Of a DNA stretch of 64,000 bases, positions 9,650 to 20,562 are shown piece after piece; the first letter of the stretch is position 1, and each line of letters starts with the position of its first letter. Source of the stretch: Chloranthus sessilifolius. Its lineage: Eukaryota > Streptophyta > Magnoliopsida > Chloranthales > Chloranthaceae. The stretch spans positions 39,135,810 to 39,199,809 of the forward strand of contig CM037593.1 of assembly GCA_021018995.1 (NCBI GenBank), in the 5' to 3' direction. Both the position numbers and the translations under genes were made by a program. The notes under the pieces are model-generated. The model did no database searches. It worked only from the letters and a program-made list of their open reading frames with translations, and was not told where the DNA came from.

Positions 9650-12600
9650 ATGGCTCCAAAAATTTCACAAAAGAGAAAAGGGAAGGACAAGCACCCTGCA
9701 GAGACCACCCCTAAAATGGCCAAGACTTTAAAGTCCCCCAAGAAAGGAAAGGAAGTGGTCAAGGAGGTGGCGGTACCAACCACTAAGTTCTTTACTCCTT
9801 CTGAGCTCATGGAGTTAATTCCATTGGAGTCTGAAACAGCCTTTAATGTACCATTTTTTGAGAAAGAACCTCTCTCTACCCCTGCAGTACAGTTTATAAG
9901 CAAAGCGGGCCTGATGCCATTGATGAGAGGAATTCCAGCACTAGCCTACCCTAGGCAAGTGCAGCTGCTTTATCAGCACATCAAGGTCAAGAAGGACAAC
10001 GATGGACAAGTGTGCTTACTGGTGCTGATTGACGACTTTGATATGTTAGTGGGCTCCAAGGTGATTGCTGAAGTGTTGGGCATCCCAGCAGCATTCGACC
10101 CTAGCTGTGGATATGGCCCCCCTCTGAGTGCATCGATTGATACAATTGCACGGGCCCTAACTCGAGGATTAAAAGCCACAGGTGACTCGATCAGAAGGAG
10201 AGAATTAGAACCTAAAATCCTGTTCATTGACCAAGTCCTGCGAAAGAACATATATTGCTTAGGACATCAGCAGGAGAGGAGAACCCCCATTGCGGATGCT
10301 GTCTACTCCTTCCACCTGGGCCATGACTTCCATGCAGCATGGCTAATTTTTGAGGCAATGAAAGACACAGTGGAGAAGATAGGGACAAACAAGAAGCCTC
10401 ACACACTACCCTTTGCAAGAATCATTACCTTGTTGCTGCTAAAAGGGGGATACAAAATAGGAAGGACTGAAGAGACCACCACCCTTACCCCTACTACCTT
10501 TGCTAAGAGGCAATGGGGAATTAGCAGGAGTTTCAAGGGGGGCCAAAAAAAGAAGAAAGCTGAGGCTCAGGCACTACCCAAGCAAGCAGAAGAGGCAGCC
10601 GGATCAGGGTCTACCCCTACTACAAAGGAGGTGCCCCGAGAGCTCATCACTTCCATTGCTGCAGCATCACCTGTTACCCCTGCATCCACCATCCCTCTTG
10701 CATCCATCTCTCACCCCCTCTATTTCCATTCTCCATACCCACTCCCCCTTCACCTGTGCTTGGTCCATGGGAGGACTCCCCATCCCCTACCTTACCTCAG
10801 TACACAACCACAATTCCCCCCTCATCTCCACCTAAGCCTGCCAGCCCCCCACTCATCTCCTACAAAAAATGAAAGACCACTGAGACCATCCCAACCATCT
10901 CCCAGACACCACCCTCAATCCCTTCTATCCCCATTGACACACCACACCTTGACCAACACACCACCCCAGCCATACCTACTACATCCCCCCTCACAGACAT
11001 TGACTTAACCCTAAACACCACCATAGGATTCCAAGCCTTTATGGCTAGTTTCTTGGACACAATGCCTACCCACTACACCCCCCTCCCAGACTCCCCAACT
11101 ACCTCACAACATCACTCCCCTGAACCCCACTCTTCCCCTCCCTCCACTTTCCATCATGCACCTTCCTCACCTTTCCAACCAGTACCCTCTTCTTCACAAA
11201 CCTAACCTCCTAGCCTTGACACACTAACCCTCATCCTATCCCTTATCCAAGACATCCAAGCCCAGTTATCCACCAATACCCAAAAACAGGACCAGATGAG
11301 GACTGAACTCACCTCCATCCAATCCACCCTACACACCTTAACCACTCCACCCATCCCTCCACCATCCACTTTAACCCCCTTGGTCCTGTCCACTGACAAA
11401 GAAATCCAAACAGACTTCCCTCCTGACTTTCAACCCCCCCTTCCATCCCCATTACCTTTTACCCCCCATTTCCTTTCATACCTTTCACCATTCCCATTTT
11501 TCCCACACCACTACCCACTACTCCTATTGAGCCTACCCCATTCTCATTTCCCCCTATACCCTCCATCCCACCTCTTATACCCCCATCTCCAACTTACACA
11601 GACAAACAAACACAGACTGACCTAGAACCTATCCCCCTTCCCCCACAACTAGACTTAGCCCCTGTTACCCCCCCTTCTCCCCCCCAGGACCACTCAGAGC
11701 TCTCTCCTTCCACTTCGTATTTGCCCATCGCACCAAAACATCATTTTTACAGCCCTCCCTACCTCACCATCCTCCATCACATGAGGGATAATGCTTACCT
11801 TAGGAAGGATGTCCTGAGGGGCATGGCCAAGCTACGCCAATCCATTGAGACCCCCCCTGCTGGAGCAGATTGATGAAATGAAGGAGGCCCAAAGAAAGCA
11901 ACTTCTGGGCATCTCCTTGGGGTGGAAAAATATCCTGGAGGACTATCAGAAGACCAAAGCTATAGCTGAGTACAATGCACTGAATTTGGAGTTGGAGAAA
12001 GTAAATATTGCTGCTGAGAAGGCCCAGGCCAGACTGTTTGAAAAGAGGCTTAACAATGCCCAGGAGATCCACATAATCTAAAAGGAGATCCATGAGACTG
12101 ACTATCCAGATCGCCTCATTGGAATCCGCATTGGCTGCTGCCAGAAATGTTCCTCTGCAACCCACACCAATCTCTGTTCAAATGCCCATCACAGAGCCCA
12201 AAGCTACTCCATCTCCAGCTGCCCAGTCTAAGGAGGCACAACCTAAGACACAACAAGAAAAGGGCAAGGCCCCAGCTGCCCCCCCTCCCTCCCCTCCTAC
12301 CAAGCAGCCTCCACCTCCTAAGGCCTCTGCTGCACCTCCACAAGAACAAACTTATCCTAAGCAGAGGAAAGTCACTGCTAAGAGGTCTACTCCTAAAGCT
12401 ACTCCTTTAAAAATTGGCAAAGAACCAGCTGCCCAGTCTGAGGAGGCCCAATCTCATGCCCAGCCTGAGATCACAGCGAAAGGGAAATCCTCAGTGGTCC
12501 CCACTGAGGAAGCCAAAGGGAAAGGCAAAGGAAAATCTACTGCCACCCCCTGCTAAGCGCAAAGGTAAAGCCCCTCATGAACCCAAGGAACTAAAAGCTC

Positions 12601-12773
12601 CCAAGCAACCAAAAGTAAGGGTGAGGGCACCTAAATCTCCAATTGCAAAGAAAACACCAGTCGAAAAGAAAAAGGAAAGGGAGGAAAAGAAGAAACAAGA
12701 CAGAGATGCCCTTAGGGCACATGCTAAAAAGATGGGCTGGGATTTCTACACAGATTCGGGTTCAGATTAGATC
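9650..12773 (+). pseudogene. Envelope-position ORF of Athila-like element B
   Basis: Extra ORF between pol and 3' LTR, the position called env-like in Athila elements. The start ATG 9650 opens a frame of 452 residues. Residues 1-45 are Lys-rich. Residues about 46-270 form a globular helical region (FFTPSELMELIPLE, VLIDDFDMLVGSKVIAEVLG, LEPKILFIDQVLRKNIYCLG, FARIITLLLLKGGYKIG) that resembles the family annotated as putative plant transposon protein. A long Pro/Ser/Thr-rich tract follows to about 11800, then a coiled-coil stretch (11845-12081) and a Lys-rich tail ending YTDSGSD at 12770. Frame changes and stops after 11008 break it. No signal peptide or clear membrane segment is visible, so a true envelope role is not supported here. 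Confidence 0.65.
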
Positions 12774-13059
12774 CTAGCTTTTAGATTGTATATTAGGTTT
12801 TGTTTCTTGTAACTACGTTTGTACATATTTTACTACTTAATAGAATGTTTTTAGTTTTTGTCTCTTGCTATGATCTGTGTGCTTGTTTTCGTGGGAGATG
12901 CATTTAGGGAGGCTTTGCTTATTTGGAATAGTAACCCATGTAAATGGTCGATGTAGATGGTGGCTGAATAAATATGGATAATTATATGCCTCAGGGATTT
13001 AAAATGGTTTCTTTTTCACATTCATGGGCCATGTTAGGCTTGCTCGTGGAGATCCCCAA
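12774..13059 (+). other. Non-coding spacer in B
   Basis: Between the envelope-position ORF and the third module. AT-rich start resembling a 3' end of a transcript; no convincing ORF. Confidence 0.4.
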
Positions 13060-13125
13060 CTCAGCTGCGCGAGAATTGTGCAATCACTTCTTATTCTTCG
13101 CGAGGATCCCCTTAAATACCATGCC
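13060..13125 (+). promoter_or_regulatory. Possible third promoter module of B
   Basis: Two CGCG motifs (CAGCTGCGCGAGAATTG and TTCGCGAGGATCC) are followed at once by a TATA-like CCCCTTAAATACC (about 13109-13121). An ATG-initiated small ORF begins about 225 bp downstream at 13348. It repeats, in miniature, the array plus TATA layout seen at 8870-9395. Confidence 0.4.
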
Positions 13126-13347
13126 TATCTTTAGACATTCATTTATTGCTCATCCTCTTTCCCCAGATTCAGTTGTGTGTTTCCTCTTTCCCCACACAAC
13201 GTTCATTTATTGCCACGTTTGAAAAGGGCCACCAATTAAATTCCGCCGATTCATGTTCCACCATCCAACTCTTTTAAAACAGCCATCAGCTCCTTTTCAT
13301 CTCATCCCTCCTGTTCTAACCCTAGAACTCCATACCTTCTCATACAA

Positions 13348-13584
13348 ATGGTGGATGACAACCCCTTCGGGTTCCCAATCAAATTCTACCCCATCTGGGA
13401 AGCTCCCCCACCGCCAAAGGAGCCGGACCCCTTGCAATTTCTCTGGGATGAGTTTGACAAGGTCCAGCAGATCCTCGCCAAGGAGGAAAAGAAAAAGAGG
13501 CAAAGAGAGAAGAGAGAACAGAAGAAGAGAAAATGGCACCACCCGCATCTTCCCCTCCATCTTCCTCAAACCCTCCCCCGGCTT
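13348..13584 (+). pseudogene. Small Pro/Lys-rich ORF of B (third ORF)
   Basis: Starts MVDDNPFGFPIKFYPIWEA and runs through an acidic segment into a Lys/Arg/Glu-rich helix (KEEKKKRQREKREQKKRK). Near 13533 a one-base shift leads to a Pro/Ser tail (MAPPASSPPSSSNPPPASH) ending in TGA, which resembles the Pro/Ser-rich tail visible in another frame of the F ORF near 52900. I recognise no domain. It may be the last exon or a separate reading frame of the envelope-position gene. Confidence 0.35.
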
Positions 13585-13783
13585 CACATTGATCCCCCCC
13601 CATTTTGTCTTTTCCTTTTCCATCTTTTTGTCATATTTTTTTTTAATGAAAGTTTCTTTTAGTTCCATACTGTTTAGTTTGCATTTTCTGTTTCTCTCTC
13701 TTCTTCTGTGTTTATTTTTGTTTTTCTGCCTGGAATCTACTGCCTTTTATCACCTTTGAACCAGTGGGGACACTGCTCCTCAA

Positions 13784-13798
13784 GGGTTGGGGGTGTGG
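13784..13798 (+). other. Internal polypurine-tract-like site of B
   Basis: GGGTTGGGGGTGTGG is nearly the same as the PPT directly before the 3' LTR (TTAGGTTTGGCGGTG at 15390-15404) but lies about 1.6 kb upstream of it. Equivalent sites exist in C (25591-25610) and F (52535-52551), each at the same relative place. Confidence 0.55.
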
Positions 13799-15389
13799 CA
13801 GGATAGGTCTGCCAATAGACCAGTTAATTTTAGTGCAGTAATGGTAGTAAAAATGGGATGAATAAAGTTAATTTCCACTTAACTTGATATAATGAGGAAA
13901 CATGTAAAAATTTATATATTTTTGCAGACTTTTAGAAATAGATAAAAGTTGATCTTGACACCACCATGAAGCCAATATTAGAAATTTTTTTTTGAGCTAA
14001 GTGCTCAGTGAGCCTAAGAGGAGAGAAACAGACGAAAATACACCCCATGAGTTAAATTTGAAGACCATACCTAGTGAGATTTGGGCCCAACATTTTCTTT
14101 TGAAGAGTATTTTTGGCATTATTTCTGCTCAAAGGACTGATTGAATCAAGACTTTTTCACTAGATGTTGTGCAACTCCTAATCAAAACTAATTGACAGCA
14201 CTCATGAGACTAAGGAAATGATCCAAGGCCCTCATTTGGACAGTTTGAGCCTAAAAATCCAACCTTTTAAGATTTGCCCTTTTGTATACACTAGTTGAGC
14301 CTTAAAATCATAATTTTCCTTCACAAACACCAGAACACTTGCACCTTAACCTCATGACCTGAATCAACCTTACCCTCACTCTGAGAATTCAGAAGGTAAA
14401 GGAGAAGGAGGTAAAGATACTGAGAATGGTCCAATATTCTGTGGAAGGGGAAGAAAAGAAACTTGTGAACAACTGTGCATCAAAGGCAGTTGTGTGACAT
14501 TTATCAAAAGAATGAATAAAGAACTAAAAAGAAGGAGAAGAAAGAGAAGTCTAGAGGACAACATCATCTAAAAAATTGAAAAGAAGAGGAGAAGCTGGCC
14601 ACTTTGAGTTTGAAATATAAAAAGGAAGATGAAGTTTTTGATTAAATGAAGGTTGTGAAGTCATGAACCACTCCTTACCTTACTGATTTCTCGATTTGGA
14701 TTCCCTTTTTACCCCTTTATTCTTTACACCCCTCAGCCATAAGCCACATTACAACCATTTCAAAAAGACCTTGTGGTTCCAAAGTCGAATGAGCTGTCAT
14801 GTGGAGATGAAGAGTTGCCCAATCTAGGGTAAAAATCCTTGAAGATGTTAGAAATTAGAAGCTTGGCCTATGCTCATGCTTGCAAGCCCATTTGGGGTCT
14901 GCAACTGCTCTTGAGCTATTGAGAATGTGAACACCCTCAGGTTATTAATGTTGAGAGATAGCCCAAGTAAGAATTGGGTCTGAATTTCAACCCCATTGGG
15001 ATTGTATCCAACCTGAATTTTGAATCAAAGGCAAGCTGGATACTGATTTTCATATATTGAAATTGTAATGTTAAATGAATGGTGGTCAGGCAAACACATG
15101 TTAACTTTTAAGTTCTAAATGGCTTGCAACATTGCTGTAGTTTCCTCTAAGCATTAAAGAATGGGTGTGGAATGAAACTTTATACATTTAAATCTGTGTT
15201 GTCATTACCTGCACTATACTTAATTGATTCTAATGGTGAAGTTTGTGGGTGTCTTCACTGAAAACTCTTAGGAGACTTCACTCCTCCACTAGGGATCACC
15301 TAAGGGTTTAAAAGGCTTGGTACATATGCTAAATATATCCGTGATCCCTGAAAGTGGTGTTTACAGCTTTACTAAGGGACTAGCAAAGA
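13799..15389 (+). other. Conserved 3' non-coding region of B
   Basis: No convincing ORF. Segments are alignable by eye with C (24010-25590) and F (50900-52535) in reverse complement, for example the stretch around 14890-14935 with AGAGCAGTTRCAGCCC (complement) and GCATGAGCATAGG. Its conservation without coding potential suggests an RNA or priming role. Confidence 0.55.
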
Positions 15390-15404
15390 TTAGGTTTGGC
15401 GGTG
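15390..15404 (+). other. 3' polypurine tract of B
   Basis: TTAGGTTTGGCGGTG directly abuts the LTR start TGTTAAG. In F the same tract is TTTGGGGGTG, so one G is C here. It primes plus-strand synthesis in this class of element. Confidence 0.7.
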
Positions 15405-15629
15405 TGTTAAGATCTAAAAAGTACCACTTTTCACCCCTTAACTTAATCTCTGTTAGACCCTTAATCATTAATAAATGTGTTTTAAGTCTATTCTATAAGT
15501 AATAAGCAGCAGCTACCAATAAACCCCTAACCATGCCAAGAAGCTCACTGTTGCCCTAAAACTACCTCAGCAGAATAAAGGATGAACCCAGACAGAGAGT
15601 TGGTTGAAGCATAGGCCATTCAAAGCTAA

Positions 15630-15910
15630 AAGAGCAATCTCGCGACAGCTATTTGTATTCCGCGATGACTAAAATGCCAATCCCGCGACTGCATGAACTT
15701 CAAGTCAATTCAACCCCGCGACGCCAATTCTACCACACGGAAGGATATGAAATCGTTTCTACCCAGCGAGGATCGGATTCTAAACTTCTCTCCACTTCTT
15801 CAAGGGCAATTTGGAAATCCCCAGCAATTAAGGCACGCACTCCAATGCTCCAATATCCGTGCACATGCCCTGAGGCATCCAAGGGATAGGATGGGCCGCA
15901 ATTACATTGA
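15630..15910 (+). repeat. CGCG motif array in U3 of B
   Basis: Motifs such as ATCTCGCGACAGC, TTCCGCGATGAC, ATCCCGCGACTGC, ACCCCGCGACGCC recur about every 25-35 bp. They match the core of the internal array at 8870-9380. Confidence 0.65.
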
Positions 15911-15952
15911 TAAATGAGGGTTTTCCTAACCCTAATGGGAGGGAAGCCGACT

Positions 15953-15963
15953 GCTATATAAGC
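15953..15963 (+). promoter_or_regulatory. TATA box of B 3' LTR
   Basis: GCTATATAAGC follows the U3 motif array by about 50 bp; identical core to the A LTR. Confidence 0.65.
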
Positions 15964-17446
15964 CTAAGCCTAGCTTAGGTTTGAGGGATCTCTTTTGGGA
16001 CTTAACTTCTGTGCTTCTTCTCCAAAAATGAACTGTAGAATTATAGTAGGCTAAGGTTAGGGTTTAGGAGTTTTCTTTTTCCTTTTTCTTTCTCTCCATA
16101 GTCCAGCACTTGCTGGCTATGCCTTTTGTATGATTATTTGGTATAGATTTTAATGGAGTTTTTGTAATAGGATCTACTGCATGTATGGGATGGTGTTTTT
16201 GTTGTGAGTTGTTCTATACAAGGCTGCTGCCTTGAGATCCTCCATTGCTAAGTTGTATCGTAAGCAATGGAGGATTATTTTTAAGTACTATTAGATCCAA
16301 GTGACACTGTGTCCAGGGTAGGCACATTGCAGGCCTTCCCCCACCACAAGATCCATTAAATCTGAATCCCCATGGGAGCTTGAGCTGGTAGCCTTGCGAA
16401 CATGGTGGCGGCAGTAATGAAATTATTTTGTCTTAGACCTCTGTGAGGAGGATAGCCTCTGTGGATAGTCTGTGACCATTCAAGTGGACAGGTTATAGCC
16501 CTAGGGTGAAGCCAATCCACGGACCTAAGACAGATTCTTCTTCTCTGTGGTTGTGCTTGTAGCCTTGTGAGAGATTGTGCAGAGACAGACTCCCCTATGT
16601 TTGTATAGATCCATCATCAGATTGCAGATTTGATTTGGCTGTAGAGATTGTAGGCTTATGACTAGATCACTGCAGTCTTACTAAAGCAGTGAACAACCAT
16701 GCTTGAAAGCTAGTACTACAACTCTTGATGGTCCTGTGTGTCCAGGCTTGTGCACTTTCTAGGCCTAGCCCCACACACAGAACTTTAGAGGATGAGGTTC
16801 CTATGGATTCTTGAGCTTGTAGCTTGGATGAAGTAGTGCCTACAATGGATAAACTTATTACGACCCATCTGGATTGTGGTTCCCCTATTGGATAGTCTGT
16901 GACCATTCAAGTGGACAGGTTATAACCATAAGGGATTGGATCATGGCACAGGGGTGAGTTGGATTCTTTCTCCTCTTTGGTGATAATGCAGCCATTGAAC
17001 AAGATTTCTATAGCAACAGGTCTGAGTCTGAGTTACAAGACCCATCAGATCAGTACCTAATAACATACTTCTCACCTTTTTATATTTATTTTCTCACTCC
17101 ACCATTCTTCTTAACCCTTTCTGTAATCTAGACAGTAAGTTGCCTTAGGATTTAGATTTTTGTGACCTTAAATCTCCTTCCATTTAGGATTGCCAGATCT
17201 GTAGTCAGATCTGGAGAGCCTACTAAAGAAAGCTCCTTAGGAGCTTTAGATCAACTTCCCTGTGGGATAAACTCTTACTTATCAAAACTTGCTACAACAG
17301 GCCCTGTATCTTGCAGGACTGTGCATATTTTAGGCTTGCTGCTCCGTAATCCTCACTCTACCTTTCATTCATTTTCATTCACCCCATTCTTATCACTGTC
17401 TTCAATAAAGTCAGTAGCAAGTAATTCAAAATATACCAACAGTAGC

Positions 17447-18110
17447 ACTTCAAGTCAAAGAGGAAGTTGATAAATTACACAAAGCAAAATTCATCTGAGT
17501 CATCCTCTATCCCAAATGGGTCACCAATATAGTACCTGTCGCCAAGAAAGATGCAAAGTCCAGGTATGCATCGACTTTCGAAACCTCAACTAGGCATGCC
17601 CAAAAGACGACTTCCCACTCTCGCACATTGACACTCTAGTCGATAGCACTGCCGAACATGAGATGCTATCCTTTATGGGTGGCTTCTCTGGGTATAATCA
17701 GATTAGATTAGTAGAGACTGATCAAGAGAAGACTTCTTTCACCATGCCATGGGGAACTTATTGCTACGTCGTCACGCCTTTCAGCCTTAAGAACACAGGA
17801 GCCACCTATCAACGCGCCATGATGCTTATCTTTCATGATATGATGAACAAATGTGTAGAAGTGTACGTCGCTGATATATTAGTGAAGTCCCAAATGCAGG
17901 CAGGACATGTTGAAGCGCTCCGACTCGTGCTACAAAGATCCGAGCAATATCAACTGAAGATAACCCAAAGATATGTGTGTTCGGAGTCACTTCCAGAAAA
18001 CTACTCGGCTTCATAGTCAGCAAATGAGGAATCGAAGTCGACCCTATAAAAGTCAGAGCCATCCTTGAGATGCCACCTCCCAGCAACATCAAAAAATTAT
18101 GAGGCCTGAT
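17447..18110 (+). pseudogene. Reverse transcriptase of Tat element D (5' part cut off)
   Basis: Starts mid-domain at the B insertion (VKEEVDKLHKAKFI, then YPKWVTNIVPVAKKD). The motif A region is MLSFMGGFSGYNQI (17663), where the usual Asp is Gly. Motif C reads YVADI at 17864-17878, so the first Asp of YVDD is Ala (GCT at 17870). Both changes make the enzyme inactive. The YVxDILVKS context is characteristic of the Tat lineage. A frame change lies between about 18000 and 18118. Confidence 0.8.
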
Positions 18111-18117
18111 AGGATGA

Positions 18118-18735
18118 TTGCAATTTATTAGAAGATTTATCTCCCATAACTCAAACAGATGTGACCCTTTCTACAGACTACTTAAAGGAGGAGCTGAATA
18201 CAAGTGGGATGACCAGTGTCAGCAAGCCTTAGACAGCATCAAGACGTACCTCCTCAATCAGCTGGTACTATTACCGCCATATCTCGGAAGACCCCTGATC
18301 CTCTATGTGTTGGCCAATGAGAAAGCGAAGGGGGTAATCTTAATATTATATGAAGAAAATGGTAAGAAAGAGAAGGCCATTTACTACCTCAGCAGGATGA
18401 TGGTAAAATATGAATGAAAATACACTCCAATGGAGAAGACATGCCTCGCATTGGTATGGGCCTTGACGAAACTACGGCATTACTTCAGAGCGCATAGGAT
18501 ATTAGTGTTAGCATGCATGGACCCGCTGAAGTATATATTTGAAAAGCCCGCCACATCCAAAAAAATCGCTCGCTGGCATATGCCACTATAAGAATTTGAC
18601 ATCACCTATGTCACGCAAAAATCAATCAAAGGATAGGCAATTATCGATTACCTCGTAGATCTTCCCCTCCCAGGAAGCGAGCCTGTACATATAGATTTCC
18701 CCGATGAAGACCTACTCACAATTCACCACGAAGTG
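18118..18735 (+). pseudogene. RNase H domain of element D
   Basis: Follows RT in another frame: FRAHRILVLA, YYLSRMMVKYE, then ARWHMPL and EFDITYV, all typical of the RT-linked RNase H and tether of Tat pol. Several stops, for example TGA at 18416 and TAA at 18589. Too degraded for the catalytic residues to be assessed with confidence. Confidence 0.65.
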
Positions 18736-19135
18736 CCCGACAAGACCTCATGGACACTCTACTTCGACCGCGCTCTCAACCATAAAGGGAAAAGCATCAA
18801 GATAGTTCTGCTTAGCCCAGAGGGAGTTGTCATACCCAAAGCTTTTCAACTAGACTTTCCTGTCACTAATAACATCAGAAAATATGAAGCCTGCATAGCT
18901 AGACTATGAGCAGCGTTGCAATTGGGTGTCAAGTAGCTAAAAACCATCAGCAACTCCAAGCTCGTAATATCACAAGTTATCGGAGAATGGAAAACCAAAG
19001 AAAGACGACTAATGAAATACTTGGAAACAGCTCAATATCTGATAAAGAAGTTCGATAAAATTTCTTTCACACACATCCCTAGACTAGAAAATGAGCCTAC
19101 GAATTTCCTCGCCACATTAGCCTCATTCATTTAGA
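18736..19135 (+). pseudogene. Second, archaeal-type RNase H of element D
   Basis: Tat-lineage elements carry an additional archaeal-like RNase H between RT-RNase H and integrase. Here WTLYFDRALNHKGKS, VLLSPEGVVIPKAF, NNIRKYEACIARL and SNSKLVISQVIGEW follow the pattern in order. The Asp of the first motif is retained; the Met-Ala-Glu of the second motif has decayed. Stops at 18907 and nearby. Confidence 0.65.
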
Positions 19136-19429
19136 TATCAATCGGACAAAGCAAAAAATCCTTTTTCATTGAAAAGCTAACAATACCCGCGCACGAGGTA
19201 GCATGGAAAATTAAGCAGGAGCTACCAGTCCTTCCTGGAACACAAGAATGAAATGAAGTAGTCACGCCAGAAAATCTTGCCAAAATAGAAGGCAATGTTG
19301 TAACCTTTAGATTCGAGAAATATCCCACCGACGATGGACAACCATGGTACTTCGACATATGAAATTTTCTGAAACATCAACATGTCCCTCCATACGCCAC
19401 AAAGATTGAACAAAAGACTACAAGAAATT

Positions 19430-20562
19430 GATGCACCTGATTTAACATTTTAGCTGAGATACTATACAAGGAAGCCATCACCAAAGGAGTACTGCTACGA
19501 TGTGTTACAACATCCGAAGGATAATACATCATCAGAGAAGTACATGCTAGTGCCTACGGCGCCCACGCCGGTAGAGAGAGACTAGCAGATCAAATTGTAC
19601 GATAAGGCTACTTTTGGCCAACGATGATAAGAGATTGCCACCTTTACGTCCAATGCTGCAAACCATGCCAAGAACAAGCCGTGCTAACCAAAGCTCCATC
19701 AGTTGCATTGAACTCTATAACCTCTCCATGGTCATTCTCGATGTGGCCTTTCAACATCATTGGCGTTTCATGGACACAATTGGGAACACCCACAAGCATG
19801 CGTTTATCCTCACTGCAACCGAGTGCTACACCAAATGGGCAGAAGCGGAATCATATGTCAGAATCACTGCCTCAACGCTCGTAAAGTTTATCATTCAAAA
19901 CATTATCACCCAGTTTGGAGTACTTAGGATGTTTGTCACCGACAACGGACCGCAATTCATTGCAGAAATGATGAAGAAGCTATGTAAGAAGTTCCCCAAG
20001 GCAATGAACAAGCAGAAGCCACAAATAAAACTTTGATTCAAATTTTGAAATGCACAATGGAGAAGAGTAATGGAGCCAACTAGCCTGAACGATTACCTGA
20101 GGCACTTTGGGCCTATAGGACCTCTATTCGCACGGTCATTGGCCAAACTCCTTACCTCCTTACCTACGAGATGGAGGCAATCCTACCCTATGAGAGACAT
20201 ATACTATCCTTATGGATTCAACTTGATGATTAGCTATCCTTAGACAAAAGGAGAATTGCTTTGCTCGCCGAGCTAGAACAACTTGATGAGACGCGTCTAA
20301 GGGCAGTTGACCATGCTCAGGCATATCAAAGGAGAGTGGCCAGGGCTTACGATAAGAAAGTCCTCGAGTAAACTTTTGCCATTAGAGAGTTAGTCTTGAA
20401 GAAAATCATGCCCATCCAAAAGGAAAACTGAAACTGAATTGGGAGGGCCCATATGTTATTGCATCCGCATACCCTAAGAATGCATACAAGTTGGTGAACC
20501 AGGATGTGGAAGAACTTCCCAGCCCTTGGAATGCCATGTACCTCAGAAAATACTACCCTTAA
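19430..20562 (+). pseudogene. Integrase of element D
   Basis: HHCC finger region EVHASAYGAHAGRERL and CCKPCQEQ (about 19540-19675), then the core in a shifted frame with TATECYTKWAEAES and FVTDNGPQF (second Asp about 19939). The first core Asp region is damaged by the frameshift near 19760. The tail ends with PWNAMYLRKYYP and a stop at 20560-20562, typical of the Tat pol C-terminus. Confidence 0.7.

Larger units (their letters stand above)
2992..17441 (+). mobile_element. Element B: Athila-like LTR retrotransposon with extra 3' ORF
   Basis: Order: last 454 bp of the 5' LTR, primer-binding site, gag (internally deleted), protease, RT, RNase H, integrase, motif array with TATA-like box, an envelope-position ORF, a small third ORF, an internal PPT-like site, about 1.6 kb of 3' non-coding sequence, PPT and a full 3' LTR. 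RT and integrase motifs are of Athila type. The 454 bp shared by both LTRs differ at about a dozen positions by hand count, so the insertion is fairly young, yet coding regions carry many stops. It lies in the pol of element D. Confidence 0.9.
15405..17441 (+). repeat. 3' LTR of element B
   Basis: About 2.04 kb, TGTTAAG to ACCAACA. U3 starts with AAAAAGTACCACTTTTCACC, then a CGCG motif array (about 15630-15910), TATA box (15953-15963), R/U5 with the 38-bp motif twice (16463-16500, 16890-16927). The sequence after it, GTAGC then ACTTC, returns to element D. Confidence 0.9.

Noticed and set aside
9650-11008. True retroviral envelope protein
   Set aside because: No signal peptide, transmembrane helix or fusion-like segment visible; Lys/Pro-rich and probably nuclear or RNA-binding in character.
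13253-13759. 168-residue plus frame overlapping the small B ORF
   Set aside because: Out of frame with the Lys/Pro-rich ORF that is preceded by the promoter-like module; Phe/Ser-rich tail from T-rich DNA.
17447-20562. D as part of element B (one long element)
   Set aside because: RT type, second RNase H and pol tail are Tat-type, and the B 3' LTR ends cleanly at 17441.
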